This document shows, in pieces, positions 33,287 through 44,380 of a stretch of DNA of 64,000 bases. Source of the DNA: Sambucus nigra (lineage: Eukaryota > Streptophyta > Magnoliopsida > Dipsacales > Adoxaceae); contig OX422213.1 of NCBI GenBank assembly GCA_949130495.1, positions 542,264,467 to 542,328,466 on the forward strand, written 5' to 3'. The number at the start of each line of letters is the position of its first letter. Position 1 is the stretch's first letter. Under the pieces are notes generated by a model. It did no database searches and was not told the DNA's origin. It worked only from the letters and a program-made list of their open reading frames with translations. A program made the position numbers and the translations under genes.

Positions 33287-34170
33287 GCTCTTGGGTCAGA
33301 ATTGGCCCCGGTCTTGGATCGTCACCTGAGTTAGGTCAGAATTGACCTCGGTCCTCGATCGTCACCACTCTTGGGTCAAAATTGGCCCCAGTCTTGGATC
33401 GTCACCTGAGTTAGGTAAGAATTGACCTCGGTCCTCGATCATCACCACTCTTGGGTCAGAATTGACCCCGATCTTGGATCGTCACCTGAGTTAGGTCAGA
33501 ATTGACCGAGATCCTCAATCGTCACCACTTTGGGGTTAGAATTCACCCCGATCTTGGATCTTCACCCGAGTTAGGTTAGAATTGACCTCAGTCCTCGATC
33601 ATCACAACTCTTGGGTCAGAATTGACCCCGGTCTGAGATCGTCACCTGAGTTAGCTCAGAATTGACCTCGGTCCTCGATCTTCACCACTTTTTGGTTAGA
33701 ATTGGCCCCGATCTTGGATCATCACATGAGTTAGGTAAGAATTGACCTCAATCCTCATTCGTCACCATTCTTGGGTCAAAATTGGGCCTGGTCTTGGATC
33801 GTCACTTGAGTTAGGTTAGAATTGACCTCGTTCCTCGGTCGTCACCACTCTTAGGTCAGAATTGGTCCCGGTCTTGGATCGTCACCTGAGTTAGGTGATA
33901 ATTGACCTCAGTCCTCAGTCGTCACCACTCTTAGGTCAGAATTGGCCGCGGTCTTGGATCGTCATCTGAGTTAGGTCAGAATTGACCTCGGTCCTCGGTT
34001 GTCACCACTCTTGGTTCAGAATTGACCTCGGTCCTCGGTCGTCACCACTCTTGGGTCAAAATTGGCCCCAGCCTTAGATCATCACCTGAGTTAGGTCAAA
34101 ATTGACCTCGATCCTCGGTCATCACCACTCTTAGGTCAGAATTGACCTAAGTCACCCTCATCACTTAAAC
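33287..34170. repeat. 80-bp tandem array (dimers of a 40-bp unit), ~11 copies
   Basis: CTCTTGGGTCAGAATTGGCC recurs every 80 bp (33291, 33371, 33451 and onward), and between copies lies a related half: GAGTTAGGTCAGAATTGACC. Each 40-bp half ends in GATCGTCACC or a variant. It lies between the antisense genes and the 3' LTR. The untranslated region before the 3' LTR of Ogre/Tat elements is known to grow tandem repeats and to seed satellites. Confidence 0.9.
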
Positions 34171-34380
34171 CCGTAGATTCGGCTTTGACCCATAAAATTG
34201 GTCATCCCCCAGTATCACTTCAGGTCCTCAGAATCGACCTCAACTTTTGATCGTCATCCCATCTCCAGTAGACTCCTTAGGTCCACAGAATCAGCCTCGA
34301 TCCTCTAAATTGATCATACTCCCTCAAAAGCATCATGTGGTGTCTATTCGACGGTCATCATTTGTCCCAAACTCACCCGT

Positions 34381-34390
34381 CGAGGGGATC
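34381..34390 (+). promoter_or_regulatory. Polypurine tract of the Ogre-type element
   Basis: CGAGGGGATC lies directly before the 3' LTR start. It is short and partly decayed, but in the expected position. Confidence 0.5.
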
Positions 34391-35984
34391 TATAGGCACC
34401 CCATTCTATTACACCCTAACTCTCCTTAGGTCCCTAGTACCTCCCTTCATCACTACAAACCCAGGTCATGTCCTGAGTACTGACCTAGAGGCCATCGGGC
34501 ACTCCCCGACTCAGTTTGACCAAAAATTCAAACTTTTCATCTCGATCGAGACTGAATGAATATTTTAAGGGCACAGAATACCTTTTCCAACGGTCCGTCC
34601 CGTGCGCGATTTTGATTTACCATGCGGATGAACGATCCGTTTGCACCCGAAACCTGACCTAGAGGCCAACGGACGCTCCCGGGCCCTGTTTGACCAAAGT
34701 CAACTCTTCATCTCAACCGAGGCTAAATGAATCTTCGAAGTTCACTGAATCCCCTTTCCAACGGTCCATCCCATGATCGATTTTGACTTTCCATGCGGAC
34801 GAACGATCTGTTTGACTCCGAGAGGTCACCGAATGCTTCTCGGGCCCGGTTGACCAAAGTCAACTCTCCAAATCGGGTCAAACTCTTTGGAATGTATAAG
34901 TACATCTCCTAACCTTTCCAATGGTCCACCCGTGCGCGATTCGGACTTACCATGCGGATAAACAATCCATTTACGTCGGAACGATTCCCCGTCCAATGGA
35001 CCGACGAACTCTTTAGAGTCATATTTGACCCAAAGTCAACTTCTGAACCCGAGAGCGGTCCAAAGGAATTTCAAAGGTCTGAATTACCTTTCTAACGTTC
35101 TGCCCCGTGCACAATTCTGACCAACGGTTTTCCCTCGACGACCAATTTTCCAAAAAAGCCTGAAGCGCAGGGCCAAATGGCAGGTGCCGATAGGTAGGAA
35201 CATGTCAATGCCGCTCGGCACTTACCTGGGCCTATAAAAAGAGGCTGTCACCTCATTTGCAAGGGGAGCCCAGATCTAATAAAATTCGCTCCCAGCGAAT
35301 CCAAAAAACCTCTCTCCAAGGCAGAGCAATTTCAACATCCAAATCCCTTTTTTACTTCCAATTTTCATCATCCTTTTCATCAAACTTGGTGAATTAACCA
35401 CTCTCCATCATCATCCAAGTGAAAGGGCTACTTTCCAACATATAAGATCAAGCTCAAGATCTTCAAGAAGGTCCAACTTTCTCACCTTTCTCTTCAAATT
35501 CTCTTAAATTCGCAATAACTTATTTTCTTACTTAGCACTTTTATTATCTCATTTCACACATCCTAATATACTTTTTATTTAGTATTATTGCACATATCCT
35601 ATTTTCATATAAATAAAACCAAAAAGAAAGAAAGAAAAAGAGGGTTTGCTCATAAATTCCAAATCGGGATTCTCATACTTTTCTCACACTTTTCTCACAA
35701 CTAAAACACTTTTTCTACACACACACACACACACACTCTTACAAATAAGAGATCCCCCATTTGGATTTATGGGATAAACCCCACTCCTCGTTTTGTATAC
35801 GAACTACGTGGACTTTGATGCCTTTATAGGCTACGTAGGCATCTCGGGGTAAAACTCGAGACTCGAGTCCTCTCTTTAACCTTTTTCTTTCACTTCCTAT
35901 TTTCTCTAAATCTAATCTCCTTATATTCTATATCCTTGCTCTTGGTGATGTATAACTCCATATGTGTTATCGTTCCATTATAAC
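34391..35984 (+). repeat. 3' LTR of the Ogre-type element, first segment
   Basis: It is collinear with 11889-13483 and starts TATAGGCACCCC (the TG end has become TA). It keeps a good TATAAAAA at 35233-35240. It is cut by element C at 35985, with the target duplication ATAAC at 35980-35984. Confidence 0.88.
35233..35240 (+). promoter_or_regulatory. TATA box in the Ogre 3' LTR
   Basis: TATAAAAA follows GGGCC at the place where the 5' LTR reads TATAATAAT. Confidence 0.55.
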
Positions 35985-37066
35985 TGATAAGCATCCAAAA
36001 CTGTACAATTTATTCCCCTAATAGACGTACTTGAGTTGCTAATTCTCGGCAATTTGGGTCTTATGCGCTTAATTGTTCAATATGCAGGCTTAATTGCAGT
36101 TGCGGTGTCAAAAACTATATTTCTAAGAATTTGCAGTTAAAATAGAGCTAAATACTCAATTCCCTTACCCTACGAGAGCCTAAGCCTACCCCAACTTACC
36201 CTAAACCTAATGTGTGTTTTGCTTGTCCCTTTTTTATATTTTTTATATTTTTAGTTTGAGTCATTTTTATTTTTAGGATTTATTTTAGATTTATTTAGTA
36301 TTTTCTAGGTTTATTTTCTATTTTTATCTTTATTAGTATAATTTTATTTTATTTTGTTTTTTATTAATTTTTAGTTTTAATTTTATTTTAATTTATTAGG
36401 ATTAGAATTTTTTAGATTTTATGTATTTTTAGTTTTATTAGATTTTGCATTTTCTTTTTAGGATTTTAATTTTAAGTTTTATTAAAAAAATTTTTATTTT
36501 TATTTCATTTTAGTTTCAATTTTTATTTGAGTGTTTATTTTATTTTAGAATAGAATTTTATTCTTTTAGGTTTTTATTTTATTTTATAATTTTATTTTTA
36601 TTAGTTACTTTTAATTTTATTTTTAAGGGTTCAAACTAACACACACACACAAATCCCATACTACCCTACACCTAAACTACACACAACACCAACCCTCATA
36701 CTACTAACCTACACCCATACACACATTAACCCACACCACTCCATTTTCAACCTCCCACCCTTCTCTCTCCTCTCTCCTCTCTCCTCACCAACTAAACTCC
36801 ATTAACAAACCAAACTCAAACAACTAAACCCCAACCCGTGTCCGGCAGCGCCTCTTACCATCATACCCGCCGACGAAACCCCAGCCTCTGACGACTTTCC
36901 TAATCTCATCTTACTCCCCACACCGGCACCTACCCTACCCCGTCGCCGGCAGCCTGCCAACCCAATCGGCCTGCACTCCGCCCCAACCCGTACCCGCCAG
37001 AACCATCTCCGGCCTGCTGACCCATCTCCGGCACCCTATCGACGACAACCCGGAAACCCTACTCTG
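35985..37066 (+). repeat. 5' LTR of element C, first segment
   Basis: Collinear with 61151-62221. It contains a 400-bp T-rich low-complexity stretch (36235-36630), a CA-repeat and a C-rich segment. It is interrupted by the copia at 37067 (target duplication CTCTG, 37062-37066). Confidence 0.9.
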
Positions 37067-38182
37067 TGTTGGAAAATTGGACTTAAATGGGTATTATAAA
37101 GCTGTCAATATGGACTGAATTTTGAGCAACTTTGAGCTCAAATTTAGGTGGGACCCACACTACGAAAATTGTGGGACCATATACGAACGTGTTCACCTCC
37201 GCAAGGAGATTAACATAGTATATTCATATGTCCAATTTCAATAAGTTATGAATGATAATTATGTCCCCAAAGTGACTCACAAAGCAATGAAAGTTAATGA
37301 ATTGGGTGTGTTTTAACTCTTGTCCCACATTGGAAGAGTAGTGGAATTTTGATGAGTTAATAACACCCCAAGTATGGACTAAGGCTTGGATGCCTTGGGG
37401 GTATCCCAACTCTTTGAAGGGGAGATGACCTAAGCTATGCACGGGTTGACTTTCGGTCAAAAGTCCACACGCGCGCGCGCGAGCGTCCGTCCGTCCGGCC
37501 GGCTCGGCTCGGTTCGGCTCGGTTCGGGCTTGGGCTTGGGCTTATAAAAATCTCCTACATTTTTGGGCCGAATTTATTTAACTTTCTGGGCTTTAATTAT
37601 TAATTAATTACGAAATTAATTAATTAATTAATAAACTGTTGGCAGTTATTGCCAACAGTCAACAGTTAATTTCGTTTAACTGATTAACTATTTTTGAAAG
37701 TTAATTTCGGTTGAATGTTCGAACAGTTAACACAAAAGCTATAAATTAAACATTTCCCCTACAGAATTGACTACTGAAAATTTGCCCTCCCATAATTCCG
37801 AATTTATGCTGCCACTTTTTACGGAAAATAAATCCTTTTTCTATTGCTACTGCATACATTCCTGCATATCATCTCTTTGGTCTGGTTGAGTATAAACACA
37901 GAATTGTGTTCGAAGAAATTAATCATTGTTGTGCTACTTTATTAATTTGGAAATCCGTTCTATCTTGGGAGACAATTATTCATTATCTTTGGCACTTTGT
38001 GGAGGGAATAAATTTGTCTTAAGGACACTGTTCTAAACAGGGCTCGGATTATTTCTTCTATTCTAATATTATTTCTGCAAATTCTAGTAAGTATTTATTT
38101 TTATAATTTTGTTTCAATTCTGTCATTATATTAATTGTTCATAATTCTGTACAATTGTTATTTATAAATAGTAGACATAACA
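37067..38182 (+). repeat. 5' LTR of the copia element
   Basis: 1116 bp. TATAAAAA at 37543-37550 follows a GC-rich stretch of (CG)n, GTCC, GGCTC/GGTTC and GGGCTT repeats (37474-37542). A 78-codon minus-strand ORF at 37224-37460 recurs in the 3' LTR only because the LTRs are copies. Confidence 0.95.
37543..37550 (+). promoter_or_regulatory. TATA box of the copia LTR
   Basis: TATAAAAA, conserved in the 3' LTR at 43737-43744, placed right after the GGGCTT repeats. Confidence 0.65.
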
Positions 38183-38184
38183 AT

Positions 38185-38200
38185 CTTAAGACAAATTTAT
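38185..38200 (+). promoter_or_regulatory. Atypical primer-site position, complementary to the element's own LTR
   Basis: Two bases after the LTR end lies CTTAAGACAAATTTAT, an exact 16-base reverse complement of 38008-38023 inside the same LTR. There is no TGG start and no match to the initiator-tRNA-Met site TGGTATCAGAGC that most plant copia elements use. This may be a self-priming site. Confidence 0.45.
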
Positions 38201-38701
38201 ATGTTCTACTATTTTTTAGTGTACAGAATTTTTTTTATTACATAAATTTATTTGTTGGAAATAAATCTGTTTTGACAAAATAAAATGAATTAATTTACTG
38301 CTTTATTGTAGAAATTATTAAAACAGTTCTGATATAGAAATTAATTTCTATACTTTTTTTATATTCTTTTTTAGAAAATAAAATTTTATTTGTGTACTGT
38401 TGTTAAAATCTGTTTATCTATATATATTTTTTTAATCTTAAATTATAATTCTGTTTTGTACGGAATTCTTTTTATTATTAAAAATTAGTGTGACACAGAT
38501 TTTAAAATTTTAATTCTGTTTTGTACGGAATTCTGTTTTATATTATACTTTAATTCTGAATTATTATTTGAATTCTTTTGGAATTCATTTATTGTGAATT
38601 ATATTTGGAGGAAATTGGTGCACAGAATTTTGTATTCTGTTTTGATTAATTCATTATATATGAATTTTATCATTGATAAAAATTCTATTTTTGTAATAGA
38701 A

Positions 38702-41700
38702 ATGGAATCACAAAGTACGAACACTACTCCTACGAAACTGATTGTCACCAACACAAATGTGACTGCACCCGTATCTATGCCACACGGGGAAAAACCGGAA
38801 AAGTTCATTGGGGATGACTTCAAACGTTGGCAAGGACAAATGTACTTCTATCTCACTACCTGCCAACTGGGCAGGTTTGTATATGAAGATTGCCCCTCTA
38901 TTCAAGAGGGAGATGCCGCTGAAAAGGTTACTGCTGTCGATGCTTGGAAGCACTCAGACTACTTATGCCAAAATTATATTTTGGCCTACATGGACAAGAC
39001 TTTGTACCATGTCTATTGCACTATCAAAACTTCCAAGGAATTATGGAATTCTTTGGAAAAGAAGTATAAAACTGAAGATGCTGGGATGAAGAAATTTATC
39101 TTTGGGCGTTTTCTGGACTTCAAAATGGTTGATTCTAAATTTGTGATCTCGCAAGTGCAAGAATTCCAAGTGATCCTCCAGGACATTCATGCTGAAGGAA
39201 TGTCAATAAGTGAAACTTTCCAAGTTGCTGCAATTGTTGAAAAGTTGCCACCCTCTTGGACTTTGTTCAAAAACTATGTCAAGCACAAGCGTAAGGAGAT
39301 GAATGTGGAGGAGTTGGTGGTCCGGCTAAGAATCGAAGAAGACAACCGTGATTCTCAAAAGAAAAGTGTGAAGAATCCTATGGAAACAAAGGTCCATGTC
39401 GTTGAAGGTACTAAGAAGAACAAATGAAAGTATGATGGGGAAGGCACTTCCAAACATAACAAGAAAAGGTTCAAAGGCAAATGCTACAATTGTGGTAAAC
39501 CGGGACACCGCTCAAGTGAGTGTCATAAGCCTAAGAAGCAAAATAAAAATAACTCTCAAGCAAATGTGACTGAGGGTAAGAATATCACCAATGATTTGGC
39601 GGATATGAATATTTCTGCCGTTGTCTCTGAATGTAACTTGGTTGGAAATACCAAGGAATGGTGGGTGGACACTGGAGCCACACGACACATTTGTGCAAAC
39701 AAATGGATGTTATCCACCTATAAGCCTTTGGAAAATTAGGAGAACCTTTTTATGGGAAATTCTTCCACTTCTAAGGTGGTGGGACAAGGAAAGATTGCTT
39801 TGAAAATGACTTCTGGAAAGGAACTTACTCTCAACAATGTTCTTCACGTGCGTGATATCCGAAAGATTCTGATTTTTGGATCTCTCCTTACTAAAAATGA
39901 TTTCAAGCTTGTGTTTGTGTCTGATCGCTTTGTGTTGTCTAAAAATGACATGTATGTAGGAAAGGGCTACCTAAATGAGGGGATCTTTAAACTGAAATTT
40001 ATTACTGTAACCCCTAAAACATCTATTTCAATGTATGAAATTGCTAGTTCTTCTTACTTGATTAAGTCATCTAATATTTGGCATGCTAGATTGGGACATG
40101 TTAATTTTGATACATTGCGTAGATTAATTAACTTGGAATTTTTGCCAAAATTTAATATTGATAAAAATCATAAATGTGATATTTGTGTGGAATCTAAATT
40201 AGCTAGATTACCTTTCCATTCTATTGAAAGGACAACTGAACCTTTAGATTTAATTCACACCGATATTTGTGATTTGAAATTTGTTCAAACTAGAGGTGGC
40301 AAAAAGTATTTTATTACTTTTATTGACGATTGCACAAAATATTTCTATGTATATTTGTTACATAGTAAAGATGAGGCTATTAATGTATTTAAACAATATA
40401 AGAATGAAGTTGAGAATCAATTAAGCAAAACAATAAAGGCTATTAGGAGTGATAAAGGAGGTGAATATGAATATCCATTTGAGGAATTTTGTTTTGAAAA
40501 TGGGATTATTCATCAAACAACCGCTCCTTATTCTCCTCAATCGAATGGTGTTGCTGAACGCAAAAACCGTACATTGAAAGAAATGATGAACTCAATGTTA
40601 TTAAGTTCAGGAGCTCCACAAAATTTGTGGGGGGAAGCCTTACTTTCTGCTAATTACATTCTCAATAAAGTACCTCACAAAAAGACTCACAAGACACCTT
40701 ATGAATTATGGAAAGGTCGAAGACCTTCCTATAAATATTTATGAGTGTGGGGGTGCTTAGCCAAAGTGATGGTTCCTAAACCTAAAAAGGTAAGAATAGG
40801 GCCAAAAACCGTGGATTGTGTATTCATCGGTTATGCTACTAATAGCAGTGCATGTCGATTTCTAGTTTATAAATCTGAGATTTCGGACATTCATGTAAAT
40901 ACGGTTATTGAATTGAGGGATGCTTCATTTTTTGAAAATGAATTCCCGTATAACATGACCCGAGAATCTGGTCCTTCTAAAAGGACAAATCAAGCTACTA
41001 CAAGTGGTACTCATCAACCTATTGAATCAATAGAGGATGAACGAAGACGTAGTAAAAGAGCAAAAACCTCGACTTCTTTCGGTCCGATATTTCTAACATA
41101 TTTTTTAGAAAATGAACCTCAATCGTATAAAGAAGCTATATCCTTACCCGATGCTTCCAATTGGAAAGAAGCAATTAATAGTGAAATTGAATCCATATTA
41201 CAAAATCATACATGGGAACTAGTGGATCTTCCACCAGGTTCAAAACCGTTAGGTTATAAATGGATCTTCAAAACGAAATTGAAGGCCGATGGATCAATTG
41301 ATAAATATAAAGCTAGACTTGTAGCTAAAGGCTATAGGCAAAAGGAAGGGTTGGATTACTTCGACACATATTCACCGGTAACAAGAATAACGTCCATTCG
41401 GATGTTAATAGCAATAGCTGCTATTAATGGACTTGAAATACATCAAATGCATGTAAAAACTGCATTCTTAAACGGTGAACTAGACGAGGAAATTTATATG
41501 GAGCAACCTGAAGGGTTCAAAGCTCCCGGACAAGAAGGAAAAGTATGTAAGCTTGTTAAAGCACTATATGGATTAAAACAAGCACCTAAGCAATGGCATG
41601 AAAAATTTGATAATGCAATGTTATCAAATGGTTTCAAAATTAATGAATGCGATACATGTGTTTACTTTAAATACATTCATAATGGATATGTCATTGTATG

Positions 41701-42604
41701 CCTCTATGTTGATGATATGCTTATCATGGGTAGTAACTTGGAAATTGTCAAAACTACAAAACAAATGTTGAGTAGTAGATTTGACATGAAAGATTTGGGA
41801 ATCGCCGATGTTATATTAGGAATTAAAATTTCTAGAACATCGGATGGACTTATATTATCTCAATCTCATTACATTGAGAAAGTACTTGAAAAATTCAAGA
41901 AGTATGATATTAGTCCTACCAAGACACCTGTAGATGTAAATTTACATCTAGCAAGAAATAATGGTGAAAGCATATCTCAACTAGAATATTCTCGTATTAT
42001 CGGCAGTTTAATGTATATCATGAACTCTACGCGACCGGACATAGCATACTCAATAAGTAAGCTAAGTCGATTTACGAGTAATCCAGGAAGAGATCACTGG
42101 AAAGCAATATTGAGAGTTTTGGGTTATTTAAAATATACTCAAAACTATGGATTGCATTACTCAAAATATCCAGCTGTTCTTGAAGGGCATTGCGATGCAA
42201 ATTGGATATCTGATACAAAAGACTCTAAGTCTATGAGTGGGTATGTGTTTACCCTCGGAGGTGCAGCCGTATCTTGGAAATCCTCAAAACAAACGGGCAT
42301 TGTTAGATCGACAATGGAATCTGAATTCATTGCACTAGACAAAGCTGGAGAAGAAGCCGAATGGCTTCGAAATTTCTTAGAGGATGTTCCAAATTGGTCT
42401 AAACCTGTGCCCGCAATATGTATACATTGTGATAACCAATCAGCGATTGGAAGTGTACAAAATCACATGTATAACGGAAAGTCACGACATATTCGTCGTA
42501 GACACAATACTGTTAGACAACTTCTCTCAAATGGAATTATCTCAATTGACTATGTAAAGTCAAAAGATAATATATCGGATCCACTAACGAAAGGTTTAAA
42601 CTGA
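38702..42604 (+). pseudogene. copia Gag-Pol polyprotein (single frame, three stops, RT active-site change)
   Basis: From ATG 38702 (MESQSTNTTP) one frame runs 1301 codons to TGA 42602-42604, broken by TGA 39425, TAG 39737 and TGA 40742. Order: gag core (38780-39400); zinc knuckle CYNCGKPGHRSSEC (39483-39524); protease WWVDTGATRHIC (about 39661); integrase zinc part HARLGHVN...CDICVESK; catalytic residues in HTDICDL, RSDKGGEY and [28 protein letters not shown] and [11 protein letters not shown] (about 41699); RNase H GHCDANW, STMESEF and HCDNQSAI; terminal DPLTKGL. In RT motif A the usual [11 protein letters not shown] reads [11 protein letters not shown], so the first catalytic Asp is His. 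No frameshift anywhere, which indicates recent decay by point changes. The exact copia lineage is not assigned. Confidence 0.93.
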
Positions 42605-43256
42605 GAGCAAGTTGAAAGATCATCGAGAGGAATGGGTCTAAAGCCTATAAAGAAATAAGAATCAATATAGTGGCAACCCAACCTAGCTGACTGGAGATCC
42701 CAAGATCTAGGTTCAATGGGCAAACCTAACTACGTTGTATTCAGTAAGCACTGGAGGATATATATGCCTATCCATTCCAAAGATGAGACAGTGCATATCT
42801 GCCGCGAAATTAGGATAAGTTATGCTTTTAATGACATCTATATCTTAGTACGTCTAAGTGGGGTATTGCAGAATACTCTTTATGGAAGTCACCTACGTAA
42901 GTAAGAAGGGGGACACTTCTATGAGAATAATGAAAGGCATATTCTCTAAAATACTTGCGGAACCAAGTGGTGTTCATGGCCAAAATGAACACAAACGTGA
43001 GAACCAACTGTGTTGAAGAATTGTTGTGTGAATACTGTTGTCTAGGTTTACAAAAACGGTTGACGGTTCAAGGACGTGAAGTCTACTGATTAACCAAGTA
43101 AATCCGATAGTATATCACTAAGGAAAGTTCAAGGCCACTAGGCTACTTCTCCCGATGCAATAAGTCTTCAGTTTTACTCAACTTGTGTCTGCATCTGCAT
43201 CTGCATCAACATCTTTTTTGTTTTATTTATAGCGATATATCATTCATGTGGGGGAT
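42605..43256 (+). other. 3' untranslated region of the copia, with polypurine tract
   Basis: It runs from the polyprotein stop to the 3' LTR. The end reads CATTCATGTGGGGGAT directly before TGTTGG at 43257. The 62-codon ORF at 42716 is not supported. Confidence 0.7.
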
Positions 43257-44375
43257 TGTTGGAAAATTGGACTTAAATGGGTATTATAAAGCTGTCAATA
43301 TGGACTGAATTTTGAGCAACTTTGAGCTCAAATTTAGGTGGGACCCACACTACGGAAATTGTGAGACCATATACGAACGCGTTCACCTCCGCAAGCAGAT
43401 TAAAGTAGTATATTCATATGTCCAATTTCAATAAGTTATGAATGATAATTATGTCCCCAAAGTGACTCACAAAGCAATGAAAGTTAATGAATTGGGTGTG
43501 TTTTAACTCTTGTCCCACATTGGAAGAGTAGTGGAATTTTGATGAGTTAATAACACCCCAAGTATGGACTAAGGCTTGGATGCCTTGGGGGTATCCCAAC
43601 TCTTTGAAGTGGAGATGACCTAAGCTATTCACGGGTTGACTTTCGGTCAAAAGTCCACACGTACGCGCGCGCGTCCGTCCGGCCGGCTGTCTCGGTTCGG
43701 CTCGGTTCAGTTCGGGCTTGGGCTTGGGCTTGGGCTTATAAAAATCTCCTACATTTTTGGGCCGAATTTATTTAACTTTCTGGGCTTTAATTATTAATTA
43801 ATTATGAAATTAATTAATTAATTAATTAATTGTTGGCAGTTATTGCCAACAGTCAACAATTAATTTCGTTTAAATGATTAACTATTTTGACAGTTAATTT
43901 CGGTTGACTGTTCCAATAGTCAACACAAAAGCTATAACTTAAACATTCCCCCTACAGAATTGACTACTAAAAATTTGCCCTCCCATAATTCCGAATTTAT
44001 GCTGCCACTTTTTACTGAAAATAAATCCTTTTTCTATTGCTACTGCATACATTCCTGCATATCATCTCTTTGGTCTGGTTGAGTATAAACACAGAATTGT
44101 GTTCGAAGAAATTAATCATTGTTGTGCTACTTGATTAATTTGGAAATCCGTTCTATCTTGGGAGACAATTATTCATTATCTTTGGCACTTTGTGGAGGGA
44201 ATAAATTTGTCTTAAGGACACTGTTCTAAACAGGGCTCGGATTATTTCTTCTATTCTAATATTATTTCTGCAAATTCTAGTAAGTATTTATTTTTATAAT
44301 TCTGTTTCAATTCTGTCATTATATTAATTGTTCATAATTCTGTACAATTGTTATTTATAAATAGTAGACATAACA
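43257..44375 (+). repeat. 3' LTR of the copia element
   Basis: 1119 bp, collinear with the 5' LTR. Differences cluster in the GC-rich slippage stretch before the TATA box. Confidence 0.95.
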
Positions 44376-44380
44376 CTCTG

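Larger units (their letters stand above)
37067..44375 (+). mobile_element. Ty1/copia retrotransposon, nearly full length
   Basis: 7309 bp, TGTTGGAAAATTGG...ACATAACA, target duplication CTCTG. LTRs are 37067-38182 and 43257-44375. The internal region has one polyprotein frame in copia order (gag, protease, integrase, RT, RNase H). The polypurine tract is GTGGGGGAT before 43257. The base after the 5' LTR does not match a tRNA 3' end (see findings). LTRs look about 97% identical by eye, so the insertion is recent relative to its host element C. Confidence 0.95.

Noticed and set aside
36235..36640. T-rich stretch as a possible poly-A tail of a reversed LINE or SINE
   Set aside because: It is present at the same place in both LTRs of element C and has no element boundary or target duplication of its own.
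37224..37460. 78-codon minus-strand ORF kept in both copia LTRs (also 43414-43650)
   Set aside because: The LTRs are identical by descent, so shared openness is not evidence of selection; the translation has no recognisable domain.
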